A DNA stretch of 64,000 nt. It comes from Marinomonas sp. TW1 (lineage in GTDB: Bacteria > Pseudomonadota > Gammaproteobacteria > Pseudomonadales > Marinomonadaceae). Shown in pieces: positions 42,159 through 51,723 of this stretch. The position numbers were made by a program, and so were the translations under genes. The notes below the pieces were generated by a model. The model was not told the origin of the DNA. It was given only the letters and a program-made list of their open reading frames with translations, and searched no databases. The stretch covers positions 175,349-239,348 of the forward strand of contig NZ_JSEE01000005.1 of NCBI RefSeq assembly GCF_001625355.1, written 5' to 3'. Each line of letters begins with the position of its first letter. The first letter of the stretch is position 1.

Positions 42159-43168
42159 GCGAATTCCAACAGTCTAGAACAGGCCGCTTGATGCGAACGG
42201 TCATCGGCAATGACGCTAAGCGGTGGTTTGTGTTCTGCACAGTGTTCATTCGCATGAGGGCAACGAGTTCGGAACACACAGCCTGACGGCGGACTGATCG
42301 GGGAGGGCAAATCTCCTGCTAGAAGTTGAATGCTTTTATGACGTTCTATTTTCGGGTCTGGGACGGGCACAGCAGACAATAGCGCCTTGGTGTATGGGTG
42401 CTGAGGGTTATCGTATAACGACGTTTTGTCCGCTAACTCAACGGCATTGCCAAGGTACATCACCAAGACTCGATCTGAAATGTGTTTTACCACACTCAAA
42501 TCATGGGCAATAAACACCAGCGACAGCCCCATCTCTTTTTGCAGTTCTTTTAATAGGTTAACCACCTGCGCTTGAATGGACACATCCAGTGCCGAAACTG
42601 GTTCGTCGCAAACCACTAACTTAGGTTTCAAAATGAGTGCTCGAGCAATGCCAATACGCTGACATTGGCCACCCGAAAATTCATGGGGATAACGATTAAT
42701 AACGTTTGGTAGCAAGCCAACACGGGCCATCATTTCACGTACTTGTTCCTTTACTTGCTGTTTGCTCAGATGAGGTTGAAAGGTATGCAAAGGTTCGGCA
42801 ATGATATCCCCAACCGTCATGCGTGGATCCAGTGAGGCCAATGGATCTTGAAAGATCATTTGCAACTCTTGGCGTTTATCACGCATTTGCTTTTTATCCA
42901 GTTCCGTTAGGTCTTGGCCACACCACACCACATGGCCTTGTGTAATTGGCACAAGGCGTAATAAGGCTCTTGCTAGAGTGGATTTACCACAGCCCGACTC
43001 GCCGACGACGCCAAGGGTTTCCCCTTCAAAAATGGACAGGTTGACGCCATCTACGGCTTTTAGCGCTTTGGCTTTGCTCCAAGGCCACGCGTTATCCGAT
43101 TTAATCGCAAAATGAACTTTTAAATCGCTGACTTCCATTAAGGGGTTTTTGCTGGTTTGTACGTTCAT
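42155..43168 (-). CDS. oppF: Oligopeptide ABC transporter ATP-binding protein OppF
   Basis: 337 residues from the ATG at 43168, which overlaps the oppD stop (ATGA) and has GGAG upstream. Walker A GESGCGKST, Q-loop QMIFQDPLASLDPRMTVG, signature FSGGQCQRIGIAR, Walker B LVVCDEPVSALDV, H-loop IAHDLSVV, and the C-terminal oligopeptide/dipeptide domain with its cysteine cluster (GCVFRTRCPHANEHC) as in Fe-S-containing OppF/DppF. Cytosolic face of the importer. Confidence 0.93.
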   Translation of the reverse strand: MNVQTSKNPLMEVSDLKVHFAIKSDNAWPWSKAKALKAVDGVNLSIFEGETLGVVGESGCGKSTLARALLRLVPITQGHVVWCGQDLTELDKKQMRDKRQELQMIFQDPLASLDPRMTVGDIIAEPLHTFQPHLSKQQVKEQVREMMARVGLLPNVINRYPHEFSGGQCQRIGIARALILKPKLVVCDEPVSALDVSIQAQVVNLLKELQKEMGLSLVFIAHDLSVVKHISDRVLVMYLGNAVELADKTSLYDNPQHPYTKALLSAVPVPDPKIERHKSIQLLAGDLPSPISPPSGCVFRTRCPHANEHCAEHKPPLSVIADDRSHQAACSRLLEFA

Positions 43169-44139
43169 GATGCCACTCCCCAATCGGCTGATTTATGACA
43201 AGCCCTTAATTTTCCAACTTGATACTCTTCCAGCGTCGGCGCTTCTTTCACACAACGTTCTTCTGCAAATTCACAGCGAGAATGGAACGGGCAACCAGAA
43301 GGTAGGTTCAGTAGGTTGGGTGGGTTACCAGGAATGGTCGTCAGTATGTCGCCTTCACTGTCCAATCGTGGAATGGCTTGTAATAAACCTCTGGTATAAG
43401 GGTGAGTCGGTTGATAGAAGACATCTTCCGTTGAGCCATACTCCATTGTCTGACCTGCGTACATGACTAACACCTTGTCACACAGTCCTGCGACCACGCC
43501 TAGATCATGAGTGATCATGACAATGGCGGTGTTGAAGTCCTTTTTCAACTCGTTTAACAGGGTTAAAATCTGCGCTTGAACTGTCACATCCAATGCTGTT
43601 GTGGGTTCATCGGCAATCAGGAGTTTTGGTTGACAGAGTAGTGCCATGGCAATCATGACCCGCTGGCGCATGCCCCCTGAGAATTCATGAGGGTACATGT
43701 GCATACGTTTGCGAGCTTCGGGCATTTTTACCGCATCGAGCATTTGCACAGAGGCCTCAAAGGCTTCTGCCTTGGACATTCCCTTGTGCAGCATCAAGAC
43801 TTCCATAAGCTGCTTGCCGACTTTCATATAAGGATTGAGGGAGGTCATCGGATCTTGGAAAATCATGGCGATTTCTTTTGATCGAATACGGTTCATTTGT
43901 TGATCGCTGAGGGACAAAATATTTTGTCCCTCAAAGCGCGCTTGTCCTTCAATGACCCCATTTTTGGCCAGTAGTCCCATTAAAGCAAAGGCGGTTTGGC
44001 TTTTACCGGAGCCCGACTCGCCAACAATGCCCAAGGTTTCTCCTTGTGCCAAAGTAAAGTTTAAATTATTGACCGCAGTGACAAAGCCATCGGGGGTTTT
44101 AAAGTTTACTTGTAACTGATCGACTTCTAATAGATTCAT
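43165..44139 (-). CDS. oppD: Oligopeptide ABC transporter ATP-binding protein OppD
   Basis: 324 residues. Walker A GESGSGKSQ, FQDPMTSLNPYMKVG, signature FSGGMRQRVMIA, Walker B LLIADEPTTALDV, ITHDLGVVAG, and the C-terminal GCPFHSRCEFAEERC cysteine motif. AAGGAGG Shine-Dalgarno. Heterodimer partner of OppF. Confidence 0.94.
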   Translation of the reverse strand: MNLLEVDQLQVNFKTPDGFVTAVNNLNFTLAQGETLGIVGESGSGKSQTAFALMGLLAKNGVIEGQARFEGQNILSLSDQQMNRIRSKEIAMIFQDPMTSLNPYMKVGKQLMEVLMLHKGMSKAEAFEASVQMLDAVKMPEARKRMHMYPHEFSGGMRQRVMIAMALLCQPKLLIADEPTTALDVTVQAQILTLLNELKKDFNTAIVMITHDLGVVAGLCDKVLVMYAGQTMEYGSTEDVFYQPTHPYTRGLLQAIPRLDSEGDILTTIPGNPPNLLNLPSGCPFHSRCEFAEERCVKEAPTLEEYQVGKLRACHKSADWGVAS

Positions 44140-44148
44140 ATCGCCTCC

Positions 44149-45075
44149 TTAGCGGTCTTTTGGATCAAGCGCGTCTCGTAAGCCGTCGCCGAGGAAGTTA
44201 AAGCAAAACAACGTCACGACAAGAAACGCCAATGGCCAAGCCAGCTGCCAAACGGCAATCTCCATATTTTGAGCACCTTCTGAGATCAGTGCGCCCCAAC
44301 TGGTCATGGGTTCTTGTACCCCCAAGCCAAGGAAGCTGATGAAGGACTCAAGCAGAATCATATTCGGCACCAGCAAGGTGGCGTAAACCACGACAATGCC
44401 CAGTACATTCGGCACTATGTGTCGCAAAATGATTTTTGGTGTCGATACGCCGCAGGCATAAGCCGCTTCAATGTATTCTTTGTTTTTCAGACTTAGGGTT
44501 TGCCCGCGAACAATCCTCGCCATGTCGAGCCATGAAATCGCACCGATGGCAACGAAGATGAGGAAAATGTGTCGACCAAACAGGGTCATCAAAATGATGA
44601 CGAAAAACATAAAGGGAAAGGAGTTAAGGATTTCTAAGAAGCGCATCATGACACTATCAACTCGACCGCCGATGTAACCTGAAGCGGCACCATAAAGTGT
44701 ACCAATGACAATGGCCACCGCACTGCCCATGATGCCGACCAGTAAGGAGATTTGTCCACCTTGTAAGGTTCGCACAAAAATGTCTCGGCCTAAGGTGTCT
44801 GTACCAAAGTAATGACCATTTTCAATGTTTGGACGTCCAAGGACGGAGATATCGGATAGGGCTTCCCAGTCAATATCATCGTAATTCCATTGACTGAATA
44901 ACGGGCCAAGTAATGAGACGACAGTAATCAGTGTTAATAAGATCAAGCTGATGACGGCCGCATGATTAGAAAAAAAGCGTCGGCGCGCGTCTTGCCATAA
45001 ACTTCGGCCTTCCACTTCCGTGACTTGTTCAGCGAACTGTTCAATGGCCTGGATTTTATCTTGTGTAGTGATCAT
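44149..45075 (-). CDS. oppC: Oligopeptide ABC transporter permease OppC
   Basis: 308 residues: cytoplasmic N-terminus of about 35 residues, first TM, then FGTDTLGRDIFVRTLQGGQISLLVG and five more helices. EAA loop around EAAYACGVSTPKIILRHIVPN, ending WLALVTLFCFNFLGDGLRDALDP-type (read near residues 285-308). Standard OppC/DppC length. Confidence 0.94.
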   Translation of the reverse strand: MITTQDKIQAIEQFAEQVTEVEGRSLWQDARRRFFSNHAAVISLILLTLITVVSLLGPLFSQWNYDDIDWEALSDISVLGRPNIENGHYFGTDTLGRDIFVRTLQGGQISLLVGIMGSAVAIVIGTLYGAASGYIGGRVDSVMMRFLEILNSFPFMFFVIILMTLFGRHIFLIFVAIGAISWLDMARIVRGQTLSLKNKEYIEAAYACGVSTPKIILRHIVPNVLGIVVVYATLLVPNMILLESFISFLGLGVQEPMTSWGALISEGAQNMEIAVWQLAWPLAFLVVTLFCFNFLGDGLRDALDPKDR

Positions 45076-45087
45076 ATTCGGGTGGCC

Positions 45088-46008
45088 TTAGTAACGAATT
45101 TTAGGGTCAATAACAGCGTATAAAATATCAACAACCGCGTTGAACAATATGGTCAATGTTCCCACCAAAATGGTGACGCCCATGACCATGGAATAGTCGC
45201 GATTAAGAGCACCATTAATGAAATGTTGACCGATGCCGCCGGTCCCAAAGTACACATCCACAATCACCGAGCCGGTGACAATACCGACGAACGCTGGGCC
45301 CAGATAAGAGATAACTGGCAGCATGGTAGGGCGTAGGGCGTGCTGAAAAATGATGCGATGCTTTGGCAAGCCTTTAGCGTGTGCTGTACGAATGAAATTT
45401 GAATGCATGGTCTCAATCATGCTGCCACGCGTAATACGGGCGATCTGTGCGATATAACTAGTCGACATGGCGATCACTGGCATGATCAAGTAAGGCCAAG
45501 CCCCTCCATTCCAGCCACCAGGTGGCAACCAGTGGTTATAAATGGAGAAAAATAGGATACAAAGTGGAGCCAAAACAAAATTAGGCAACACAATACCAAG
45601 GTTGGCAAACGCCATGACGGAATAATCTACCCACGAATTTTGCCTTAAGGCGGCGATAATGCCGCACCCCACGCCAAGTATCAGAGCAACAAGAAATGAC
45701 CAGATGCCTATTTCAGCGGAGACGGGAAAGCTTTGTGCGATCAATTCGTTAATGGTGAAATCTTTGTATCGAAAAGAGGGGCCCAAATCCCCTTGTAATA
45801 AACCGCCTAAATAATAAAAGTACTGATTGATAACAGGCTCGTCCAAATGGTACTTAGCATTGATGTTCGCTAACACCTCAGCAGGAAGAGCGCGCTCGCT
45901 GGAAAAAGGGCTGCCTGGAGCAGCGTGCATCAGAAAGAAGGATATCGTGATCAATACCAACAAGGTGGGAATCGCTTCTAAAATGCGCTTTGAGATAAAT
46001 GTAAACAT
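45088..46008 (-). CDS. oppB: Oligopeptide ABC transporter permease OppB
   Basis: 306 residues, six membrane helices of the DppB/OppB type: N-terminal LEAIPTLLVLITISFFLMHAAPG pattern, LDEPVINQYFYYLGGLLQGDLG, EAA loop TAHAKGLPKHRIIFQHALRP and the final VDILYAVIDPKIRY. 12 nt upstream of oppC. The Shine-Dalgarno is weak. Confidence 0.94.
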   Translation of the reverse strand: MFTFISKRILEAIPTLLVLITISFFLMHAAPGSPFSSERALPAEVLANINAKYHLDEPVINQYFYYLGGLLQGDLGPSFRYKDFTINELIAQSFPVSAEIGIWSFLVALILGVGCGIIAALRQNSWVDYSVMAFANLGIVLPNFVLAPLCILFFSIYNHWLPPGGWNGGAWPYLIMPVIAMSTSYIAQIARITRGSMIETMHSNFIRTAHAKGLPKHRIIFQHALRPTMLPVISYLGPAFVGIVTGSVIVDVYFGTGGIGQHFINGALNRDYSMVMGVTILVGTLTILFNAVVDILYAVIDPKIRY

Positions 46009-46076
46009 AGTTATTACCGGATTATTAGACTCGTCAATAGACGGCTAATATTTGCAACCTATAGAGGGTTCAAAAG

Positions 46077-46104
46077 ATACCCAACGACGTTAGCCGTTGG
46101 GTAT
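46077..46104 (-). terminator. Attenuating terminator between oppA and oppB
   Basis: ATACCCAACG/CGTTGGGTAT stem (10 bp, 8-nt loop) followed on the minus strand by CTTTTG. Likely sets OppA above the membrane components. Confidence 0.7.
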
Positions 46105-46140
46105 GGTTTTCAACAGACGCTTGTTTATGAAACGAGAGTC

Positions 46141-47757
46141 TTAGTGCTTGATGATGTACATATCTCGAACGTACACGTTATCTTCTGGGTTAGGCATGTA
46201 GCCGCCTAAATAGCTTTTCACTAGGCGCTTCTCGGTATATTGATAAATGGGGGCTACTGCCATGTCTTGCTCAATCGCAATTGCTTCTGCCTTGTTATAA
46301 TTTTCGGCAGGGTTTTGCATGGTTCGAGCCTCGTGTAGCAGCTTATCGTAGTTGGCGTTACTGTATTTGCCGTCGTTATTACCGTGAGTGGTCGTTAGCA
46401 GGTCAAGCATGGTGGACGCTTCGTTGTAATCCCCAATCCAACCGGCACGAGCAACGTCAAATTGTTGATGCTTTTTGGTTTCCAAGTATGTCTTCCATTC
46501 TTGGTTTTCCAATGTCACTTGCACCCCTAAGGTTTTTTTCCACATGGAAGCAATCGCAATGGCGATCTTCTTATGGTTTTCGTTGGTGTTGTACAGTAGC
46601 TTGAAGGACAGCGGGTTGCTCTTATCGAAGCCGGCTTCTTCTAGTAAGGCTTGTGCTTTTTGATTACGCTGCTTCTGAGTCCAAGTCGCGTAATCTGGTG
46701 TCTCAGGGTTAAAATCATTGACGACTTCTGGGGTGAATGAATACGCCGGGATTTCACCAACCCCTGTTACGTATTTGGTAATGACATTGCGATCAATGGC
46801 ATAAGACAACGCTTTACGGACGCGAACGTCGTTGTAAGGTGCTTTGGTGGTATTAAATTGGTAGTAATAGGTGCCCAATTTAGGCGTGACCACGACCTCG
46901 TCAGGTATTTCTCGTAGAAGTTGCTTGTAATGATCGTTGGGTAATTCGTAGCTTAAATCCATCTGACCCGCTTGGAAACGTTTTAGCTCCGCATTAGGGG
47001 ATTCAATTGGCAAATACGTGACTTTGTTGATGACGGTTTTCGCGTCGTTCCAATAGTGTTGGTTACGAGTAAAGACCATCTTCTCGTTGACAATCCACTC
47101 ATCCATTTTATAGGCACCGTTTGAGACCATGTGTTCAGGTTTCGTCCAATCATCACCCCATTTCTCAACCACTTTTTTCGGAACAGGAAACATGTTTTGG
47201 TGTGAGGTCATCTTCACAAAGTAAGGAACTGGGCGCTCGAGAGTGACTTGGAATGTATGGTCGTCGAGAGCTTTGACACCCAAGGTGGATGGATCCGCTT
47301 CACCAGCAATGATTTTGGAGGCGTTAACAATGGATGGAATTTCCATGAACCAGGCATAAGGTGACGCCGTAGCAGGATCAACAGAACGAGTGAAGGCAAA
47401 CACAAAATCTTCTGCGGTAACTGGCTCGCCATTAGACCATTTGGCGTCTTTACGGAGGTGGAACGTGTATTGAGTATTGTCGGCGTTTACATCGTAACTT
47501 GTCGCGACACCAGGAATTTGATTGCCGTCGCCGTCTTGATTATACAAACCTTCAAACAGGTCTTTTGAACGAATAGAGCCTGGTGTGCCTTCAATTTTTT
47601 GAGGATCAAGGGTGGCAGGCTCTGAGCCACCACCACGAACCAATTCTTGTTTGTCGGCTAAGACAACACCCGCAGGTACGTCCGCAGCTTGCACTTGCAG
47701 TGCGCTAATAGAAGCGGCCAGTACGGCACTGGCGATGAGTGTTTTTGAGATAGTCAT
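46141..47757 (-). CDS. oppA: Periplasmic oligopeptide-binding protein OppA
   Basis: 538 residues, signal peptide ending near VQAA (about residue 24), then an SBP family 5 fold: GGSEPATLDPQKIEGTPGS, KDLFEGLYNQDGDG, YTFHLRKDAKWSNGEPVTAEDFVFAF, VRKALSYAIDR and NGAYKMDEW. Strongly resembles OppA/MppA. AAGGGA Shine-Dalgarno. First gene of oppABCDF; the 191-bp region to the divergent cysZ holds both promoters. Confidence 0.94.
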   Translation of the reverse strand: MTISKTLIASAVLAASISALQVQAADVPAGVVLADKQELVRGGGSEPATLDPQKIEGTPGSIRSKDLFEGLYNQDGDGNQIPGVATSYDVNADNTQYTFHLRKDAKWSNGEPVTAEDFVFAFTRSVDPATASPYAWFMEIPSIVNASKIIAGEADPSTLGVKALDDHTFQVTLERPVPYFVKMTSHQNMFPVPKKVVEKWGDDWTKPEHMVSNGAYKMDEWIVNEKMVFTRNQHYWNDAKTVINKVTYLPIESPNAELKRFQAGQMDLSYELPNDHYKQLLREIPDEVVVTPKLGTYYYQFNTTKAPYNDVRVRKALSYAIDRNVITKYVTGVGEIPAYSFTPEVVNDFNPETPDYATWTQKQRNQKAQALLEEAGFDKSNPLSFKLLYNTNENHKKIAIAIASMWKKTLGVQVTLENQEWKTYLETKKHQQFDVARAGWIGDYNEASTMLDLLTTTHGNNDGKYSNANYDKLLHEARTMQNPAENYNKAEAIAIEQDMAVAPIYQYTEKRLVKSYLGGYMPNPEDNVYVRDMYIIKH

Positions 47758-47948
47758 ATCGTTCCCTTTGTTAGTTAGCTGTTAGGTGTGCTTTGTTATT
47801 TTGAGGCGTGTGAATTGCACGATTCAGATTCGCCCTTAAGCTTCCATAGTTCATCAATTAACAAAAGGTCACAATCGAAATTCCGTATTGCCTTATACGT
47901 CTAGTAAATGTGGAGACGCGGAGGACCTCGTGATATTCTCAAACGGGT

Positions 47949-48761
47949 TTGATAAGAAAGATTGATAGGGTTGAATTTATTTTGATTACACAACCATTTA
48001 AAGCGGCTGGGGCTTTTTTGAAGGCCTTACCGTTAATTGCGTCCAAAGAATTAAGACTGTTTATTTTAGCGCCACTACTGGCAAACTTTTTGTTGATTGC
48101 GCTGATCTACATGGTGGCGTTTAGTTATTTTCAAGACATATTAAATTGGGCGATGGGCTTTTTACCGGATTGGCTGTCGTTTATCAGCTGGCTCCTAGAT
48201 CTGATTTTTGGGGCGGTCATTGCTGTCTTGTTGTTTTACAGTTTTTCGATTGGGGTCAATATATTGGCGGCTCCGTTTATGGCGTTTTTAGCGGAAAAAG
48301 TCGAACAGAAGACCACGGGTAAAGTGTTTGATGAACGTCTGACTGCCAGTGTGATTTTGGCGGTGATTGGCCGTAGCTTGCAACGAGAAATGCAGAAGGT
48401 TCTGTATTTTGTTCCGCGTTTTTTACTGCTGTTGGTGTTGTCTTTTATCCCATTAGTCAATGTCATTGCGCCAATTCTGTTGTTATTGTTTTCTGCTTGG
48501 ATGCTTGCTCTGCAATATATGGACTATGCTTTTGATAATAATAAGGTGTCGTTTTACGAGATGCGAATGGCCCTTAGAACTCAGCCACTATTATGTTGGA
48601 CGTTTGGTGGCATAGTGATGGTGTCTTTGACCATTCCACTGTTTAATTTGTTTGTGATGCCAATAGCTGTAGTGGCAGCGACTTTATTATGGGTATCCAT
48701 CTTTAGGGTAGAGAATGGAGATTTCTCTGCGTTGTTAAACTCTCATAATGGAATGAAATAA
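47949..48761 (+). CDS. cysZ: CysZ-type sulfate transport membrane protein
   Basis: 270 residues from a TTG at 47949; an in-frame TTG at 47982 after AGGG is an alternative, and no ATG fits, so the start is unsettled. Hydrophobic EI24/CysZ family with about four membrane helices plus re-entrant segments. The C-terminal half (FSAWMLALQYMDYAFDNNKVSF, IPLFNLFVMPIAVVAAT) closely follows E. coli CysZ, which moves sulfate for cysteine synthesis. The stop overlaps the next gene by 1 nt (TAATG), tying it to a response regulator, which is unusual for cysZ. Confidence 0.88.
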   Translation: MIRKIDRVEFILITQPFKAAGAFLKALPLIASKELRLFILAPLLANFLLIALIYMVAFSYFQDILNWAMGFLPDWLSFISWLLDLIFGAVIAVLLFYSFSIGVNILAAPFMAFLAEKVEQKTTGKVFDERLTASVILAVIGRSLQREMQKVLYFVPRFLLLLVLSFIPLVNVIAPILLLLFSAWMLALQYMDYAFDNNKVSFYEMRMALRTQPLLCWTFGGIVMVSLTIPLFNLFVMPIAVVAATLLWVSIFRVENGDFSALLNSHNGMK

Positions 48762-49612
48762 TGTCGCTTAAAATATTGGTCGTGGACGACGCTTCGTTCA
48801 CACGAGATTTGATTCGCCGAACCTTACGTAAGCAGTTTCCAGCCGTGGAGATTGAAGACGCTGTAAATGGTCGTAAAGCTCAGCAATTAATGAATAAAAC
48901 CCAATTTGACATGGTGCTATGTGATTGGGAAATGCCTGAGATGACGGGCGTTGAATTGTTGAAATGGTGCCGTGAGCAACCTAAGTACCAAAAAGACGAT
49001 GTGCCTTTTGTGATGATTACCAGTCGTGGTGACAAAGATCATGTGGTGGAGGCTGTGCAAGCTGGCGTCACCGATTATTTAGGTAAGCCCTTTTCTGGAG
49101 AGCAGCTGGTTAACAAGGTGTTGGGTGCCGCGAAAAAGCACAAGCTGGCGGGTAAATTGACGGCTCAAAAACCTAGAGCGGCGAGTGGTTCGCCACAAGG
49201 CATTGCGACGGCTTCCATTGATGTGTTGATGGGGGGTGGAAATGGTGCCGCTAAAGCTGCGAAAACGCCTAAGATTGTGAATCCCAGCGATGCAGAAGTC
49301 AGTATTAAGGATGTGAAAATTCCAACCTTAGTTCGCTTTGAAAACAAACAGTTTCGTTGCATGGTGATTCAATTCAGTAAGCAAGAAGCGTCTATGCTGA
49401 TTAAGAGTGATGACGTGGTGCCTCAAGTATTAGGGCAGGCGGTACTGGATTTAGAGCATAAATCCACCATTAATCGCCTGAATTACTACGTGCAATCTGT
49501 GGCGACCACAGAAAAGAAACATGATTCAACCTTCTTAACCGTTGGTTTGCGTTTGATCGATCAAGACGCGGAAAAAGAAGCCTTCATCAAGAGCTTGTTT
49601 GACGCGTTATAA
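48761..49612 (+). CDS. Response regulator with PilZ-like C-terminal region
   Basis: 283 residues. A CheY-like receiver (about 3-125) keeps the acid pair D9-D10, phospho-acceptor D55 in LCDWEMPEMTG and the Lys in YLGKPF. A linker rich in Ala/Gly/Lys follows (130-185). The last 95 residues (IPTLVRFENKQFRCMVIQF... to GLRLIDQD) have alternating strands and may be a PilZ-like or other beta-barrel output; this is weakly supported. No helix-turn-helix or enzymatic motif is seen. Translationally coupled to cysZ; no kinase sits beside it. Confidence 0.78.
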   Translation: MSLKILVVDDASFTRDLIRRTLRKQFPAVEIEDAVNGRKAQQLMNKTQFDMVLCDWEMPEMTGVELLKWCREQPKYQKDDVPFVMITSRGDKDHVVEAVQAGVTDYLGKPFSGEQLVNKVLGAAKKHKLAGKLTAQKPRAASGSPQGIATASIDVLMGGGNGAAKAAKTPKIVNPSDAEVSIKDVKIPTLVRFENKQFRCMVIQFSKQEASMLIKSDDVVPQVLGQAVLDLEHKSTINRLNYYVQSVATTEKKHDSTFLTVGLRLIDQDAEKEAFIKSLFDAL

Positions 49613-49674
49613 GTCTCTGTTTTGAAGGCGTTCAATTTTAAGCTGAAGACGCGACATATGGCTGCCGCGCCTTT

Positions 49675-51000
49675 TTATTCTGTTAGGGTGCTGGTGGTTT
49701 GGGTGACGACATCTTTACGCACACGACTGGCCGGGAAGTGGCAAGAGAAGGTACTGCCAGTGCCTGGTAGACTGCGAATCTGTAGCTTGGCTTCATGATG
49801 CAAAAGAACGTGTTTAACAATGGCAAGCCCTAAGCCTGTGCCGCCAGTTTTTGATCCACGCCCCTTATCCACTCGGAAAAAGCGTTCCGTGAGCCGCGGG
49901 ATGTGTCGAGGATCAATGCCTAACCCTTGGTCTTTTACGGAAAAAATGCCATTCAATTCACTGGATTCCCACTTAATGTTGATTTCACCACCGTCAGGTG
50001 AATATTTGACGGCGTTCACAATTAAGTTGGAAAAAGCACTGTACAGCTCTTTATAAGAGCCATAAATTCTCGCGTCTTCAGATATCTGAGTCACTAATTT
50101 GTGTTGATCTGTCATGATGGCGGTGGTAGTTTTCAGAATGGCTTCTACGATGTCAGACACACGAAACCATTGATTTTCTTCGCGTTTATCATCGCTCTCA
50201 AGACGAGATAGCAATAATAAATCTTCAATCAGTTGTTCCATCCGGACAGACTGCTCAGCCATGTTTACTATGCCTTTTTGCATGCTTTTTGGCAGGCTGT
50301 CTTTAAACATGTCTAAGGTCTCAACATAGCCTTTGATCACGGTTAGAGGAGTCTTTAGCTCATGGGAGGCATTGGCGACAAAGTCTTTTCGCATCTGCTC
50401 TAATAGGTGTAAACGAGTCACATCACGAACGAAAATAAGGTGATCATTTTTATCGTATAAGGTGGTTTGAACCTCTAAATAGACACCGTCTTTTGCCGGA
50501 GACTTGATGACGAGCGGCTCACCAAAGCGCTTTTGCGTAAAATAGCGGAAGAACTCTGGACTACGAACGATGTTGGTGATCACTTGCCCACGATCAACCG
50601 GTCGCATTAAGCCTAAGAAGTGCCCTGCTGAGTTGTTCCACCATTCGAGGTTACCTTGGTTATCCGCCATAATCACGCCTTCTTTGAGCGCGCTGGTAGA
50701 GCTTTCAATCCGAGTTAAGGCTTGTCGCATACGACGCTTGGATTTTCGTTGTTTCTTTTGCAGGCGATATACCGCGTCAAACACTTCTCCCCAGATACCA
50801 TTCGACTCTGGTGGAGCTGCGCGCCCTGAATGACGTAGCCAGTTGTGGAATTGATAAAGTTGGTATAACTGCCAGTACAAGGTCCCTAAGGTATACAGCA
50901 GTAGAACCCCCAAAAAATGACCAAGAATGTAGCCAATTACCGCACAGGCGATAAAGCCTGCTAACCAAGAAAGAATGGTGTTCCGCCAAATGGTTTTCAT
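49675..51000 (-). CDS. phoR: Phosphate-regulon sensor histidine kinase PhoR
   Basis: 441 residues: two close N-terminal TM helices (about 8-45) with hardly any periplasmic loop, a cytoplasmic PAS domain (about 95-195), HisKA with H213 in NASHELKTPLTVI, and HATPase with NLIVNAVKYSPDGGE, DQGLGIDPRHIPRL and GTGLGLAIVKH. The lack of a periplasmic domain is typical of PhoR, which reads PstSCAB/PhoU rather than phosphate. Overlaps phoB by 4 nt (ATGA). Confidence 0.95.
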   Translation of the reverse strand: MKTIWRNTILSWLAGFIACAVIGYILGHFLGVLLLYTLGTLYWQLYQLYQFHNWLRHSGRAAPPESNGIWGEVFDAVYRLQKKQRKSKRRMRQALTRIESSTSALKEGVIMADNQGNLEWWNNSAGHFLGLMRPVDRGQVITNIVRSPEFFRYFTQKRFGEPLVIKSPAKDGVYLEVQTTLYDKNDHLIFVRDVTRLHLLEQMRKDFVANASHELKTPLTVIKGYVETLDMFKDSLPKSMQKGIVNMAEQSVRMEQLIEDLLLLSRLESDDKREENQWFRVSDIVEAILKTTTAIMTDQHKLVTQISEDARIYGSYKELYSAFSNLIVNAVKYSPDGGEINIKWESSELNGIFSVKDQGLGIDPRHIPRLTERFFRVDKGRGSKTGGTGLGLAIVKHVLLHHEAKLQIRSLPGTGSTFSCHFPASRVRKDVVTQTTSTLTE

Positions 51001-51692
51001 ACAGACCTTTTTGCTGAGAAACGGTAGCCTGTGCCTCGCACGGTTTGAATCAAGAAGTCATGACTGTCACCAATGGCTTTGCGCAGACGACGAATGTGCA
51101 CATCAACTGTACGCTCTTCGACGTATACGTTACCTCCCCAAACTTGATCCAATAGCTGTGCTCTTGAATACGCTCGTTCTTGGTGAGTCATTAAAAATTT
51201 GAGTAAACGGTACTCAGTTGGTCCCATCTCCAGTGGACGAGCGCCAATAGTGACACGCTGACTAATCGGGTCTAGGGTCAGGCCTTCTACTTCGATTGGT
51301 TCATCAATGCCCTGTGGTGTCGCTCGGCGTAATACGGCTTTGAGACGCGCCACTAATTCACGTGGTGAAAAAGGTTTGGTGATGTAATCATCCGCCCCGA
51401 CTTCTAAACCTTGAATTTTATTGTCTTCTTCACTTTTAGCCGTCAGCATGATGACTGGAATTTCGGCCGTGGTACTGTCTTTTTTGATGCGGCGAGTTAA
51501 CTCAATACCGCTTCCGCCTGGCATCATCCAGTCGACCAAAATCAAATCTGGTCGATGGTCCACGATAATTTCGTGAGCTTGCTGAATATTTTCGGCTTCC
51601 ATGTATTCATAGCCTGCCATCTCTAAAGCAATGGCAATCATCTCGCGAATAGAAGATTCATCATCAATAATTAAAACTTTTTTACCGGTCAC
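50997..51692 (-). CDS. phoB: Phosphate-regulon response regulator PhoB
   Basis: 231 residues from the GTG at 51692 (GAGGGT Shine-Dalgarno). The frame is open to a TTG at 51737 and an ATG at 51707, but the predicted transcription start (about 51717) excludes the TTG, and the GTG start puts the phospho-acceptor at D54, as in E. coli PhoB, and gives near-equal length (229). Receiver domain 1-125 (LIIDDESS, VDWMMPGGSG, TKPFSPRE) and OmpR-type winged helix (MGPTEYRLLKFLMTH, VDVHIRRLRKAIG, IQTVRGTGYRFS). Activates the pst operon and itself. Confidence 0.94.
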   Translation of the reverse strand: MTGKKVLIIDDESSIREMIAIALEMAGYEYMEAENIQQAHEIIVDHRPDLILVDWMMPGGSGIELTRRIKKDSTTAEIPVIMLTAKSEEDNKIQGLEVGADDYITKPFSPRELVARLKAVLRRATPQGIDEPIEVEGLTLDPISQRVTIGARPLEMGPTEYRLLKFLMTHQERAYSRAQLLDQVWGGNVYVEERTVDVHIRRLRKAIGDSHDFLIQTVRGTGYRFSAKRSV

Positions 51693-51723
51693 AGGATCTA
51701 CCCTCATCTCAGGAACGGTTTTT

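Noticed and set aside
42155..47757. Dpp-type dipeptide transporter instead of Opp
   Set aside because: OppA sequence, including the VRKALSYAIDR region and length of 538, fits OppA/MppA better, although substrate range cannot be told by reading.
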